From positions 104,068 to 168,067 of the forward strand of contig CAZQNQ010000009.1 of the NCBI GenBank assembly GCA_964594985.1: a stretch of 64,000 nucleotides of DNA. The letters are read 5' to 3'. The first letter of the stretch is position 1, and each line of letters begins with the position of its first letter. Position numbers and translations under genes: made by a program. Below are positions 52,180-62,800 of this stretch, piece after piece. The stretch comes from JADLHS01 sp964594985 (GTDB lineage: Bacteria > Verrucomicrobiota > Verrucomicrobiia > Limisphaerales > JADLHS01). The notes beneath the pieces were generated by a model that saw only the letters and a list, made by a program, of their open reading frames with translations, did not search any database and had not been told where the DNA came from.

Positions 52180-52289
52180 TGCAGCGCTTCGCGCTACGGC
52201 CTTGTTGATGTTCAAGTTGTGCGTTGCCTCTGCCGACAGGTGGCTGGTAACGTGGCCCGGTCGGCCCGGGCCGGCCCGGATTTCATCCC

Positions 52290-53687
52290 ATGAACGAAGA
52301 AAAACTCAACGCGGATCAGAAAGCGCTCCAGATCAATCTCGACAAGCTGAAGTATGGCACGTTCGCCGAGATCGGCGCGGGACAGGAGGTGGCGCGCTGG
52401 TTTTTCCGGGTCGGTGGCGCGGCGGGCACGGTGGCCAAAACGATTTCTGCCTACGACATGACGGTGAGCGACGCCATCTATGGCCCGGCGGATCGCTATG
52501 TCAGCCGCCAGCGGCTGCAAGCCATGCTCACCCACGAGTACGATCTCGTGGTCGAACGTCTCGACCAGGCGCGCGGCGACAAGACGGCTTTCTTCGCTTT
52601 TGCCAATACCGTCACCACGCGCAGCTACACGCGCAAAGACGAAGGGCAGGGCTGGATGGGCATCCGCTTTCAAGGCGCGCCGCGGCAACGTCCGTCGGAG
52701 ATCATCGTTCACGTCCGGTTGCTCGATCCCGAACCGGTGCGCGAACAGGAAGCACTGGGCATCGTCGGCGTGAACCTGGTCCACGCCGCGTTCTACCAGA
52801 ACGCCAGCCCCATCAATCTCATCATCGCCCTGCACGACGGCTTGAATCGCGATCGCATCGAGGTGGACATGATCAAATTCTCCGGGCCGTGTTTTGCCGG
52901 CGTGGACAATCGCTTGATGACCTTGCAACTCGTCGAACAGGGCCTGACCGACGCGGCGATGTTCACGGCGGATGGCGAGGCGGTGATCCCCGGCGAAATG
53001 CTTTACAAGAAACCGGTGCTCGTCGAGCGCGGCAGTTTCCGCCCGCTCACCACGCCGATGTTCGACATGCTGGAACGCGCGCAGGAACAGTTCGTGCAGG
53101 AGAAGGCGCTCGCGGGGGAAATGCCCGTGACGCTGCTCGAGATGACTTTGAAGCAATTGCAGGTCGGTGACGTGATTGATCACGGCGATTTCCTGGATCG
53201 TGTGGACACGTTGCGCACATTGAACCGACCGGTGTTGATCTCGAACTTCCGCCGCTATCATCGGCTTGTGCAGTTTCTTTCCCGGCACACGTCGAAGATG
53301 ATCGGGCTGCCGCTCGGTTTGGTGCGGTTGCGCGATGTGCTGGATGAAAAGAATTACACCGATCTCGGCGGCGGCTTGATGGAATCGCTCGGGCAACTCT
53401 TTCGCAGCGGCGTGAAACTCTATGTGTATCCGTGGCTGAACCGCGAGACCGGGCAGGTGATCACGCTGGATAATTTCCAGCCGCCCGAGCCCATCAAGCA
53501 TCTCTACGCGCACCTGCTGGCCAACGGCTGTCTGGAGCCGATCCGCACTTTCAACCCGGATTACCTCGCCGTCGGTTCCGGTGCCGTCATGGAGAAGCTG
53601 CGAAAAGGCGATGCCACCTGGGAAACCCAGGTGCCCGGACCGATCGCCGAACTCATCAAGGCGAAGAAGCTGTTCGGCTGCCCGTAG
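52290..53687 (+). CDS. Conserved hypothetical protein, 465 aa
   Basis: Soluble, without signal peptide or membrane helices. Recognisable segments: KYGTFAEIGAGQEVARWFF, AKTISAYDMTVSDAIYG, FANTVTTRSYTRKDEGQGW, MGIRFQGAPRQRPSEIIVHV. I know the sequence type as widespread in several phyla and often given misleading names (TonB receptor, nucleotidyltransferase), but no catalytic motif supports such names. The 32-bp 3' segment at 53649-53680 is repeated three times downstream with the same ELIKAKKLFG residues. A start at ATG 52290 is straightforward. Confidence 0.8.
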   Translation: MNEEKLNADQKALQINLDKLKYGTFAEIGAGQEVARWFFRVGGAAGTVAKTISAYDMTVSDAIYGPADRYVSRQRLQAMLTHEYDLVVERLDQARGDKTAFFAFANTVTTRSYTRKDEGQGWMGIRFQGAPRQRPSEIIVHVRLLDPEPVREQEALGIVGVNLVHAAFYQNASPINLIIALHDGLNRDRIEVDMIKFSGPCFAGVDNRLMTLQLVEQGLTDAAMFTADGEAVIPGEMLYKKPVLVERGSFRPLTTPMFDMLERAQEQFVQEKALAGEMPVTLLEMTLKQLQVGDVIDHGDFLDRVDTLRTLNRPVLISNFRRYHRLVQFLSRHTSKMIGLPLGLVRLRDVLDEKNYTDLGGGLMESLGQLFRSGVKLYVYPWLNRETGQVITLDNFQPPEPIKHLYAHLLANGCLEPIRTFNPDYLAVGSGAVMEKLRKGDATWETQVPGPIAELIKAKKLFGCP

Positions 53688-53694
53688 AGGTAAT

Positions 53695-55010
53695 CAATGA
53701 TCAGAATAATGGGAGCAGAATAATGGGGGCAGCACGGTTGCCAGCAGGGTTTCCGGGTTTCTTGTTCCCCTATATCATTTTGATCCCATCATTCTGACTT
53801 CCATGCCCCCAATGTTCTTGAAGTTCCCCCGAGCCGGCCTTGGCCGTTGAGCGTTGGATATTGGTGGTCAGCCGACGGGGCGACAGGGGAAAACGGATTA
53901 AAATCAGGGGAATGTTTGTCAGGGGAATCGGAGTCCTTCATTCCTCTGACGATCATTCCCCTGACAAATTTTTCAGTTTGCTTGGGTGGTTCCCTTCCGC
54001 ATTTCCTAATGTTGCTCCCCTTCTGGGAGGGCCGGGGGTGGGTTCATTCGCCATTCAGTTGGCTGTTCCCGGTGTCCGCCAGCGCGAGCCAGTCGCTCTG
54101 CCCGCAGGCTTCAACCGAATGATCAGAATCATGCTGTTATCATTTTGATCCCATCATTCTGACTTCGGTTTCCCGGATGTTTTTGGTTGGAGGAGCGGTG
54201 GCGCAACGAAGGGAACTCATCAAGGCGAAGAAGCTGTTTGGCAGTCCGTGAAGTTGGTCGGGGCGACAGAGGAAAACGGATTGAAATCAGGGGAATGTTT
54301 GTCAGGGGAATCGGAGTCCTTCATTCCTCTGACAATCATTCCCCTGACAAATTCTTCAGTTTGCTTGGGTGGTTCCCTTCCGCATTTCCTAATGTTGCTC
54401 CCCTTCTGGGAGGGGCCGGGGGTGGGTTCATTCGCCATTCATTTTGATCCCATCATTCTGACTTCGGTTTCCCGGATGTTTTGGGTTGGAGGAGCGGTGG
54501 CGCAACGAAGGGAACTCATCAAGGCGAAGAAGCTGTTCGGCTGTCCGTGAAGTTGGTCGGGGCGACAGAAGAAAACGGATTGAAATCAGGGGAATGTTCG
54601 TCAGGGGAATCGGAGTCCTTCATTCCTCTGACAATTATTCCCCTGACAAATTTTTCAGTTGGCTGTTCCCGGTGTCCGCCAGCGCGAGTCAGTCGCCCTG
54701 CCCGCAGGCTTCAACCGAATGATCAGAATCATGCGATCAGAATCATGCTGTTATCATTTTGATCCCATCATTCTGACTTCGATTTCCCGGATGTTTTGGG
54801 TTGGAGGAGCGGTGGCGCAACGAAGGGAACTCATCAAGGCGAAGAAGCTGTTCGGCTGTCCGTGAAGTTGGTCGGGGCGACAGAAGAAAACGGATTGAAA
54901 TCAGGGGAATGTTCGTCAGGGGAATCGGAGTCCTTCATTCCTCTGACAATCATTCCCCTGACAAATTCTTCAGTTTGCTTGGGTGGTTCACTTCCGCATT
55001 TCCCTCCGCG
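53695..55010 (+). repeat. Tandem array of about 300-bp units containing gene-tail copies and hairpins
   Basis: Built of recurring modules. One carries a 25-bp-arm hairpin, TCAGGGGAATGTTTGTCAGG at its left, at 53904-53964, 54287-54347, 54586-54646 and 54901-54961. A second module (CATTTTGATCCCATCATTCT then GGTTGGAGGAGCGGTGGCGC) carries the last 32 bp of the preceding gene (copies at 54213, 54512 and 54827). A third module (GGCTGTTCCCGGTGTCCGCC...) is present at 54057 and 54657. Spacing of the gene-tail copies is 299 and 315 bp. No gene is seen in it; short ORFs there are translated repeats. Confidence 0.9.
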
Positions 55011-55037
55011 CCGCATTCAGGAATACTGCGCGCGCTC

Positions 55038-56777
55038 ATGTTGAAGGTGTTGGATAAATTGTTTCCCGCGCGGCTGCGACAAGGTTTCGCCAATCGCGCC
55101 TGGATCTTCGTGTTGCTGGCGATTCTCTTTTCCGTCGCGGTGCGCGTGCGTCTGGGCGACATGCCGCTCGAACGCGACGAGGGCGAATACGCTTACGCCG
55201 GACAACTGCTCCTCGAAGGCGTGCCGCCCTACAAGGAAGCCTACAACATGAAATTGCCTGGCACGTATCTCGCCTATGCCGCGAGCATGGCCGTGTTCGG
55301 GCAGACGCCCACGGGCATCCACCTCGGTCTCGCCCTTGTCAACGCCGCCACGATCTGGCTGATGTATCTGCTCGGCCGCAAACTACTCGACGCCGCAGCG
55401 GGCGCGGTTGCTGCGGTGACGTACGCGTTGATGTCGCTCAGTCCGGACGTGCTCGGGTTGGCGGGGCACGCCACGCATTATGTCGTGCTGCCGGCAGTGG
55501 GAGGAATTTTAGTTCTGCTCACCGCGTTGGAGCAACGGAGCTTGGGGCGACACTTCGCGGCGGGAATCTTGTTCGGCCTCGCGTTTCTCATGAAGCAACA
55601 CGGCGTGTTCTTCGGCGTGTTCGGTGGGGTTTATCTGCTCTGGGTGCGCTGGGCAGCGGTGAGGTTCGGCACGGGCGACGGCGGCCTCGGTACGCGGCGT
55701 TTTCCCCGGCGGCGCGCGTCCGGCAGCCGGCGCTTGAACAACGAAGACGCCATGGATTGGAGCGGATTGTTCAAGGAACTTTCATTTTACAGTGCCGGCT
55801 GCCTTTTGCCGTACGTACTGACGTGTTTATGGCTCTGGGTGGCGGGCGTGTTCCCGGAATTCTGGTTTTGGACCGTGACCTACGGCAGCAAATATGCATC
55901 CGGCATTCCGTTGGTCAGCGCGACCGACATGACCAGTGCCATGGTGAAGGCCGTGGTCGGCCCGAACCTCATCTTCTGGCTGTTGCCGTGGGTGGGCGCG
56001 TTGATGATGTGGTGGGATAGACGCTTGGATCGGGAGTATCGCTTCCTGCTGACCGCGTTGTTTTTCTTTTCCGCGCTGGCCATCAGCGTCGGTTTTTATT
56101 TTCGCGAACACTACTTCATCCTGCTGTTGCCAGTGGTGGCATTATTGATCGCCGTGGCCGTGAGCCGGAGCCTGCAATTGCTGCAAGGCGATCAAAGCAT
56201 CGAACTTTTCCTGGCGCTCGGAGTGGTGGTGGTGGCGACGCTGGCGACGGGCGCAGTGCTCTTCGGTAATGGTGCGGTGTGGTACACGTCCGTGCCCCAG
56301 AAAGCCGTGGAACAAATTTATCGCTCCACTGTTTTCGGTGACGCGCGCGAGGCCGCTGCTATTATCGCGGCCGACACGAAGCCGGGCGATCGCATCGCTG
56401 TGCTCGGTTCCGAGCCGGAGATTTACTTTTACGCGCGCCGGCGGTCGGCGGCCGGGCACATCTATACCTATGCGTTGATGGAGTTGCATCCCTACGCCGC
56501 GAAGATGCAGGAGGACATGATTGCGCAGATCGAGAAAGCCGCCCCGAAGTATGTGGTCTTCGTGAACAATCCGCTGTCATGGCTCACCCGGCCCGAGAGC
56601 CAGACAAAACTCCTGGACTGGTGGCCGCGCTACTGGGAACAGCACTACACGCTGGCCCAAACCATTACTGCCGGACAAAACGATGAAGGTTTGACATTTC
56701 TTCGAGACAAACCCGTCCTCGGCAAATCAGAAGATTATCTTCTCATTCTCAAGCGTAAGAGCCGGGCTGCTGAGTAG
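55038..56777 (+). CDS. Membrane glycosyltransferase, GT39/PMT_2-like
   Basis: 579-aa polytopic protein starting at ATG 55038; the frame is open upstream through the repeat array but that part is repeat translation. The first external loop has the acidic motif MPLERDEGEYAYAGQLLLEG, typical of GT-C enzymes that take sugars from lipid-linked donors. About ten helices follow. A cytoplasmic loop (about 215-245) is Arg/Gly-rich, GGLGTRRFPRRRASGSRRL, and may be a later insertion. The soluble C-terminal domain (about 430-575) is periplasmic. The acceptor is unknown. Confidence 0.82.
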   Translation: MLKVLDKLFPARLRQGFANRAWIFVLLAILFSVAVRVRLGDMPLERDEGEYAYAGQLLLEGVPPYKEAYNMKLPGTYLAYAASMAVFGQTPTGIHLGLALVNAATIWLMYLLGRKLLDAAAGAVAAVTYALMSLSPDVLGLAGHATHYVVLPAVGGILVLLTALEQRSLGRHFAAGILFGLAFLMKQHGVFFGVFGGVYLLWVRWAAVRFGTGDGGLGTRRFPRRRASGSRRLNNEDAMDWSGLFKELSFYSAGCLLPYVLTCLWLWVAGVFPEFWFWTVTYGSKYASGIPLVSATDMTSAMVKAVVGPNLIFWLLPWVGALMMWWDRRLDREYRFLLTALFFFSALAISVGFYFREHYFILLLPVVALLIAVAVSRSLQLLQGDQSIELFLALGVVVVATLATGAVLFGNGAVWYTSVPQKAVEQIYRSTVFGDAREAAAIIAADTKPGDRIAVLGSEPEIYFYARRRSAAGHIYTYALMELHPYAAKMQEDMIAQIEKAAPKYVVFVNNPLSWLTRPESQTKLLDWWPRYWEQHYTLAQTITAGQNDEGLTFLRDKPVLGKSEDYLLILKRKSRAAE

Positions 56778-56850
56778 GCTCGTTCTCGTTGCCTGATTGC
56801 CGCTCCTCTTTCTTGCCGCGCGGCAGGAATCTTGGCAAATTATCCCACAC

Positions 56851-58503
<1,653 letters not shown>

Positions 58504-58602
58504 GTTGTCGCCTTATTACGATGTGGGCTGACTGGCCGTGGAGCGGACCGCAACCAAAAGTTCCCAGTGGTGTTTTCCTTGGGCGGATATTATCTTTGCT
58601 CC

Positions 58603-59385
58603 ATGCGACAAGACTTTAGACTTCAAAACTTGGGCTTTAGGCTAAGCGTCGTTCTTTTGAGTGGCGTGGCCTTGGGCAGCGCTTCCGCGCTCGCTTTGAC
58701 TGAAGGCAACCCCTACGCTGCCATCTCCGGTCGCAATGTTTTTGCCTTGAAACCACCCACCCCGCCGCCCGTGGTTGATCCCGGCAAAAATAATGCCCCG
58801 CCCCCCAACATCGAGTTGCAAGGGTTTACCACTATTTTAGGCCGCGCCCAGGTGCTGCTCAAAATCAAACTGCCCGCCCGCCCGCCCGAACCCGCCAAAG
58901 ACCGCTCCGTCGTCATGGATGTCGGCCAACGGGAAGGCGACGTGGAAGTGCTCGAAATGGACGCTTATGCCGGGGTTGTGAAGCTGAAGAATCAAGGCAA
59001 TCCAGTCTCCTTGAACCTTAAGGACAACGGCAGCAAACCTGCCGCTGGACCGGCCTTGGTTGCGCCGGCCCTGCCGGCGCCGCCTGGCACTCTGCCGCGG
59101 CCGACGGCTCTTCCCGCTCCGGCGGCCCCGGGTGCCGCTACAACCTTTGGCGGTGCCGCTGCGCCGACGAGTCCGGGGGCGAATCTACCGACCCGCAGTA
59201 TCCGGAGCGGCGGTCTTGGTTCAACCGGAGGCGGTGTCTCAACCCCGGTAACCCCTCAAAACGATGTTCGCAACCTGCCCTTGGATGCTCAGATTGCCTT
59301 GATCGAGGTGGAGCGGGAGCGGACCCGCGAGGCTGTTGAAGCCGGCAAAATGCCTCCCATCCCCAATCTTAATCTTCCCAAGTAG
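58603..59385 (+). CDS. Exported Pro/Ala-rich protein (possible secretion-related periplasmic protein)
   Basis: 260-aa protein starting at ATG 58603. Signal peptide or anchor helix about residues 13-35. The middle (about 45-140) has NVFALKPPTPPPVV, then IELQGFTTILGRAQVLLKI and EGDVEVLEMDAYAGVVKLKN, faintly like the GspC/PulC homology region. The C-terminal half is low-complexity Pro/Ala/Gly with a helical end (AQIALIEVERERTREAVEAG). A type II secretion role is only a possibility, as no other gsp gene is in the window. Confidence 0.6.
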   Translation: MRQDFRLQNLGFRLSVVLLSGVALGSASALALTEGNPYAAISGRNVFALKPPTPPPVVDPGKNNAPPPNIELQGFTTILGRAQVLLKIKLPARPPEPAKDRSVVMDVGQREGDVEVLEMDAYAGVVKLKNQGNPVSLNLKDNGSKPAAGPALVAPALPAPPGTLPRPTALPAPAAPGAATTFGGAAAPTSPGANLPTRSIRSGGLGSTGGGVSTPVTPQNDVRNLPLDAQIALIEVERERTREAVEAGKMPPIPNLNLPK

Positions 59386-59480
59386 CGGAATTGTTCACCC
59401 GCAGACTGGGCTTATTGCCAAGGCGACTTTTGACGGTCCGTTTGCTTTCTTGGTTTTGTCCCGTTAGACTGTTGGCCAAA

Positions 59481-59606
59481 ACTCATTTCCAGAACCGGCG
59501 GCGCGCCCACCCCTGGCCACTCCCAAGAGGGGAAGATATTTACGAACGCGCTCGGTCCTGCTCCCCTCCTCGGAGGGGCCGGGGGTGGGTTCTCCCGGAA
59601 ATGAAA
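59481..59606. repeat. CCACCCCTGGCC inverted-repeat element
   Basis: CATTTCC...CCCACCCCTGGCC at the left is mirrored by GGCCGGGGGTGGG...GGAAATG at the right. The GAGGGGCCGGGGGTGGGTTC core also occurs in the 53.7-55.0 kb array (about 54017 and 54410). Confidence 0.7.
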
Positions 59607-59803
59607 TTTGAGAATCACTCTACCAAGGTATGTCCCCCGCAATGGGGACAAAAATACCCCTCCAATGTCCCCCGCTTTTTGATGTGGGTGTGAAAATACG
59701 GATGCTAAAACAAGAGATTGGAATATCTCAAGCAGCTTGTTTGCAATGACTTGGGATTCAGTTTCCAAAGGGGAAAAATGTTCAAAGAAATCTGAAAAAA
59801 CTA

Positions 59804-59832
59804 TTGACGCTTTGTCTCCCTCCTGAGATAGT
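59804..59832 (+). promoter_or_regulatory. Candidate sigma-70-type promoter
   Basis: TTGACG (59804) and GATAGT (59827) with 17-bp spacing, 32 bp before the ATG at 59864. The -35 is near consensus, the -10 matches 4 of 6. The surrounding DNA is AT-rich. Confidence 0.5.
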
Positions 59833-59863
59833 TTTTCTACACACGGTAACCAAAAACAAAAAC

Positions 59864-60526
59864 ATGAGAACAAAATCATTACTCGCAGCCGCAGCGATCA
59901 TTGCGGCAGGAGCCTTCTCTGTAGTGGCTCAATCCAACGTCTATTCCCTCAATATCGTTGGGTATGTCAATACAGGTGTGACAAATGGCAGTTTGCATCT
60001 GTTGAGCAATCCATTGAAGCCTTCTGATGGAAATTACAATCTTACCAACACGATTAAACTCCAAGATCCGGGTTCGGATGGGACGACCATTTTTGCATGG
60101 AATCAAGGTTCATCTAGCTGGGATTCTTACATTTGGTTTGATGGTTTTGGTTGGTTCCCTGATGCTGACCAGCCTCTCGGTAGTGGCTTTTTCATTCAGC
60201 CAACATTGACGCAAACGATTACATTGGTTGGTGAAGTTCAAACCGGAAGTTCCACGAATGTGATTTCTGGTGCGTTGAGTCTGTTGGGTAGTAAAGTGCC
60301 GGTTGCTGGTCCTGAGCCGGGCGGTTCTGTCGGACATGATGGTGATACGATTTTCACTTGGGATGTAGCTGGAAATCAATGGATTCCGACGCTCTATTTT
60401 GATGGCTACGGCTGGTTTGATGAAAGTAGCGCCGAAACAAACGGTCCGAGCCTCAAGGTGGCAGAGGCATTCTTCTACCAAAACACTGGTGGGGCTATGA
60501 ACTGGATCAAAACACTTAATCCCTAA
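59864..60526 (+). CDS. Secreted protein with duplicated aromatic repeat domain
   Basis: 220-aa protein with a signal peptide (about 1-24, SVVAQ-S). An LNIVGYVN segment follows, a motif I recall in many verrucomicrobial exported proteins. Two homologous segments of about 60 residues match: TTIFAWNQGSSSWDSYIWFD and DTIFTWDVAGNQWIPTLYFD. It is AT-richer than its neighbours, and has its own promoter. Probably an extracellular or envelope protein; no enzymatic motif. Confidence 0.8.
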   Translation: MRTKSLLAAAAIIAAGAFSVVAQSNVYSLNIVGYVNTGVTNGSLHLLSNPLKPSDGNYNLTNTIKLQDPGSDGTTIFAWNQGSSSWDSYIWFDGFGWFPDADQPLGSGFFIQPTLTQTITLVGEVQTGSSTNVISGALSLLGSKVPVAGPEPGGSVGHDGDTIFTWDVAGNQWIPTLYFDGYGWFDESSAETNGPSLKVAEAFFYQNTGGAMNWIKTLNP

Positions 60527-60574
60527 TCCACAACAATTAGTACGGTAACCTGTAACAAAACAATAAGTAACATC

Positions 60575-61126
60575 ATGAAAAAAACACTCGTAACAATGTT
60601 GGCTGCTGTAGCTTTAGCAGCCACTTCATACGGACAAGGCACGGTGGTTTTTGCAAATAGCACCACAACCTTGATTCAAACAAACGGAGTGAGCCTCGTC
60701 GCAGCGGCTGGTGCTAAGGTCGAACTGCTCTGGGCTCCTGTCGGCGTGACTGCGCTAGATCAATTCCAGCTTCTTCCCGGTGCTGTGACTGTTGGTTCGC
60801 CGTTGGCGGGTCGCTTCTCTGGCGGCAATCGCACTGTTCCAGTTGGTAATGGTGTTGATGGTATCGCAGCTGGTAGCATCGCGAACTTCGTTGTTCGTGG
60901 ATACATTGGCTTAGACTGGACCACTCGTTCTTGGGAAGGCTTTTCGTCTGTATTCACTCTTGATACTGGCGATCCCACCACTGTTCCTGCTGGCACTCCT
61001 ACCGCAATTACTAGTGCAGGCGGGTGGACTGGGAATATGAACTTGACCATCGTTCCAGAACCTTCCAGCATGGCCCTCGCTGGTCTCGGCGCAGCTTCCT
61101 TGCTGATTTTCCGCCGCCGCAAGTAA
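60575..61126 (+). CDS. PEP-CTERM exported protein (paralogue 1 of 3)
   Basis: 183-aa protein with a signal peptide (about 1-22). The C-terminus is a complete PEP-CTERM tail: VPEPSS, a hydrophobic helix (LAGLGAASLLIF) and RRRK. Such tails are removed by exosortase; no exosortase gene is visible here. The middle has the paralogous core VELLWAPVGVTALDQFQ, SPLAGRFSGGNRTVP, TLDTGDPTTVPAGTP. It ends at a strong intrinsic terminator. Confidence 0.9.
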   Translation: MKKTLVTMLAAVALAATSYGQGTVVFANSTTTLIQTNGVSLVAAAGAKVELLWAPVGVTALDQFQLLPGAVTVGSPLAGRFSGGNRTVPVGNGVDGIAAGSIANFVVRGYIGLDWTTRSWEGFSSVFTLDTGDPTTVPAGTPTAITSAGGWTGNMNLTIVPEPSSMALAGLGAASLLIFRRRK

Positions 61127-61145
61127 TCTGATTCGTCTCTTTTCA

Positions 61146-61176
61146 AGAGCCGCTCGCAAGAGCGGCTCTTTTTTCT
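61146..61176 (+). terminator. Intrinsic terminator after PEP-CTERM paralogue 1
   Basis: AGAGCCGCTC (61146-61155), GCAA loop, GAGCGGCTCT (61160-61169), then TTTTTTCTTT. It would separate this gene from paralogue 2. Confidence 0.9.
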
Positions 61177-61259
61177 TTACAACTTTCAAATCAATGTTGG
61201 TATGGAAGCGGTTCCACTTGGGTTCAAAAAACATCACACATCACCACAGGATCAATATC

Positions 61260-61877
61260 ATGAAACGAACACTCCTACTCAAATCTCGTCTTGCCATCAC
61301 CAGTCTGATTTTTGCTGCGGCCACTCTTTGTGGTCACGCTCAAGGAAGTTATAATTTTGTCAACCCCGCCAGTGCGCAGATTCAGATCCAATATTATCCT
61401 GGACCACCACATGCGGCCACCTATGAGGAGAACACCTTCGTGGAGTTCCTGTGGGCGCCGATTGGGGTCACAGATTTTAGTCTGTTCCAGGTGCACGGAT
61501 CCAAGGTAAGGGTGGGGGTTCCGGTTGCCGGCCGTTTTTCGGCCGGAGTTCGCACGATTCCCGCCGGCACGGGTTTTTTTGGTATCGCCCCCGGCGACAC
61601 AGTGAACGCTGTGGTTCGCGCTTGGTTTGGTCCGGAAGATTCAGATTGGAACAACCGTTACTGGGGTGACTACTCGACTCTTTTTACGGTGGATACTGGA
61701 GATACCACGGCCGTTCCTGCCGGGGTCCCAGGAAGTTTGGTGTTTGGCAATCCCAATCCTTTTACCGGAGTCATCATCACCATCCCTGAACCTGCAACAG
61801 GAGGGCTGTTGATGTTGGCGGTACTGGTTGGGTTGGGTCATCGTTCCTTGGCAAAACGTCCGCAAGGTAAGTGCTGA
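61260..61877 (+). CDS. PEP-CTERM-like exported protein (paralogue 2 of 3)
   Basis: 205-aa protein, ATG 61260 (MKRTLLLKSRLAITSL); signal peptide cleaved near HAQ-G. Core segments VEFLWAPIGVTDFSLFQ, VPVAGRFSAGVRTIPAGTGF and TVDTGDTTAVPAGVP match the other two. The tail reads IPEPATGGLLMLAVLVGLGH then SLAKRPQGKC, so the PEP motif and helix remain but the basic end is extended. It may be less well processed by exosortase. The GTG at 61871, an alternative start of paralogue 3, overlaps this gene by 7 bp. Confidence 0.85.
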   Translation: MKRTLLLKSRLAITSLIFAAATLCGHAQGSYNFVNPASAQIQIQYYPGPPHAATYEENTFVEFLWAPIGVTDFSLFQVHGSKVRVGVPVAGRFSAGVRTIPAGTGFFGIAPGDTVNAVVRAWFGPEDSDWNNRYWGDYSTLFTVDTGDTTAVPAGVPGSLVFGNPNPFTGVIITIPEPATGGLLMLAVLVGLGHRSLAKRPQGKC

Positions 61878-61900
61878 TCGCAAACGCAGGGATTGCCGTC

Positions 61901-62530
61901 ATGAAAACCATGCTCTCCGCAATCGTTGGGGTGTTTTTAGCCACGGGCCAAATCTATAGCCAGGGCACTTTTACTTTTGCCAACACCGCTGACTCACTGG
62001 TCATGTATCAAACCAACGGCAGTAGTCCGGACTTTTGGCTGAATCCACAGTTGGCTCCGGTGCCGGCCGGTGGTGGTCGGGTCGAGGTCCTTTGGGCCCC
62101 GGTGGGAACGACGGATCATTTCCAGTTTCAACGACTGGGCGCTTCGGTTTCCATTACTCCAATCGCCGGCCGGTTTTCGGGTGGCGTCAGAACAGTTCCG
62201 GCTGGAACGGGTTTTTTCGGAATTCCAGCCGGCGGGGATGTGGCGCTTTTCGTGCGCGGTTGGTTGGGCCCGGCCAGCACTTGGGAAGATGCCCTCTACG
62301 GGCCCAATTGGTCACCACTCATAGCCATGTCCGGGATTTTCACCATCACCACGGGCGACCCCACGACGTTTCCAGCCAGCACACCGGCGTCCCTTACGCC
62401 CGGTTTCCCCGGGTTGAGTCTGCTCTATATTCCTGAGCCTTCCATCGCCAGCCTGACGGGCTTCGGGGTGGCCTGTCTTTGGCTCTTCAAAGGTTGGTCC
62501 GCATCAGGTCGGAAACCGGAACGGTCCTGA
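61901..62530 (+). CDS. PEP-CTERM-like exported protein (paralogue 3 of 3)
   Basis: 209-aa protein starting at ATG 61901 (MKTMLSAIVGVFLATG); the frame is open from a GTG at 61871. Signal peptide cleaved near YSQ-G. Shares VEVLWAPVGTTDHFQFQ, PIAGRFSGGVRTVPAGTGF and TITTGDPTTFPASTP with its neighbours. The tail IPEPSIASLTGFGVACLWLF is followed by a long degenerate end (KGWSASGRKPERS). Third of a tandem triplication. Confidence 0.85.
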   Translation: MKTMLSAIVGVFLATGQIYSQGTFTFANTADSLVMYQTNGSSPDFWLNPQLAPVPAGGGRVEVLWAPVGTTDHFQFQRLGASVSITPIAGRFSGGVRTVPAGTGFFGIPAGGDVALFVRGWLGPASTWEDALYGPNWSPLIAMSGIFTITTGDPTTFPASTPASLTPGFPGLSLLYIPEPSIASLTGFGVACLWLFKGWSASGRKPERS

Positions 62531-62579
62531 TTTAGCGCGAGATCCGATGCGGAAAGGGGGGACGGAGCGCCGTGCGCTT

Positions 62580-62692
62580 GTAGGGCAGGCTTTCCAGCCT
62601 GCCGGTGCGGGCGACTTTCCAGTCGCCCGTTCCGCGAAACCCCGGACTGGAAAGTCCGGGGCACCGGCAGGCTGGAAAGCCTGCCCTACGAT
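62580..62692. repeat. Nested palindrome element (GGCAGGCTTTCCAGCCTGCC)
   Basis: GTAGGGCAGGCTTTCCAGCC at the left and its inverted partner GGCTGGAAAGCCTGCCCTAC at the right enclose a second pair, GACTTTCCAGTC / GACTGGAAAGTC. A strong cruciform; no T-run. It follows paralogue 3. Confidence 0.85.
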
Positions 62693-62800
62693 TAAGGCCG
62701 CTCTCCAATCGGCGGCTGAGTTTGGGGTTTATTCTTTGGTCATCGTTTCCTAACGTGCTCGGAGAACTAGGGTGACACGCCTCGTGTTGCTCCTGTCCTC

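Larger units (their letters stand above)
51927..52289. other. Gene-free gap with two repeat families
   Basis: 363 bp that hold family-2 copy 3 (51982-52080) and the CTTAATC repeat (52103-52179). The remainder has no coding trace. Confidence 0.65.
59386..59863. other. Gap with a repeat and a promoter
   Basis: 478 bp between two exported-protein genes. It contains a palindromic repeat (59481-59606), a TCCCCCGC-rich stretch around 59630-59680 with no defined structure, and a promoter (59804-59832). No credible coding region; the antisense 155-aa ORF is composition-driven. Confidence 0.65.

Noticed and set aside
54187..54865. Several overlapping short ORFs in the tandem array
   Set aside because: They repeat each other and end in the copied ELIKAKKLFGCP tail; they reflect the repeat unit, not genes.
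53695..55010. CRISPR-like array
   Set aside because: Units are about 300 bp and contain gene-tail copies; there are no 20-40-nt repeats with unique spacers and no cas genes.
59412..59879. 155-codon minus-strand ORF before the secreted-protein gene
   Set aside because: Covers a palindromic repeat and the promoter of the next gene, and has no family features.
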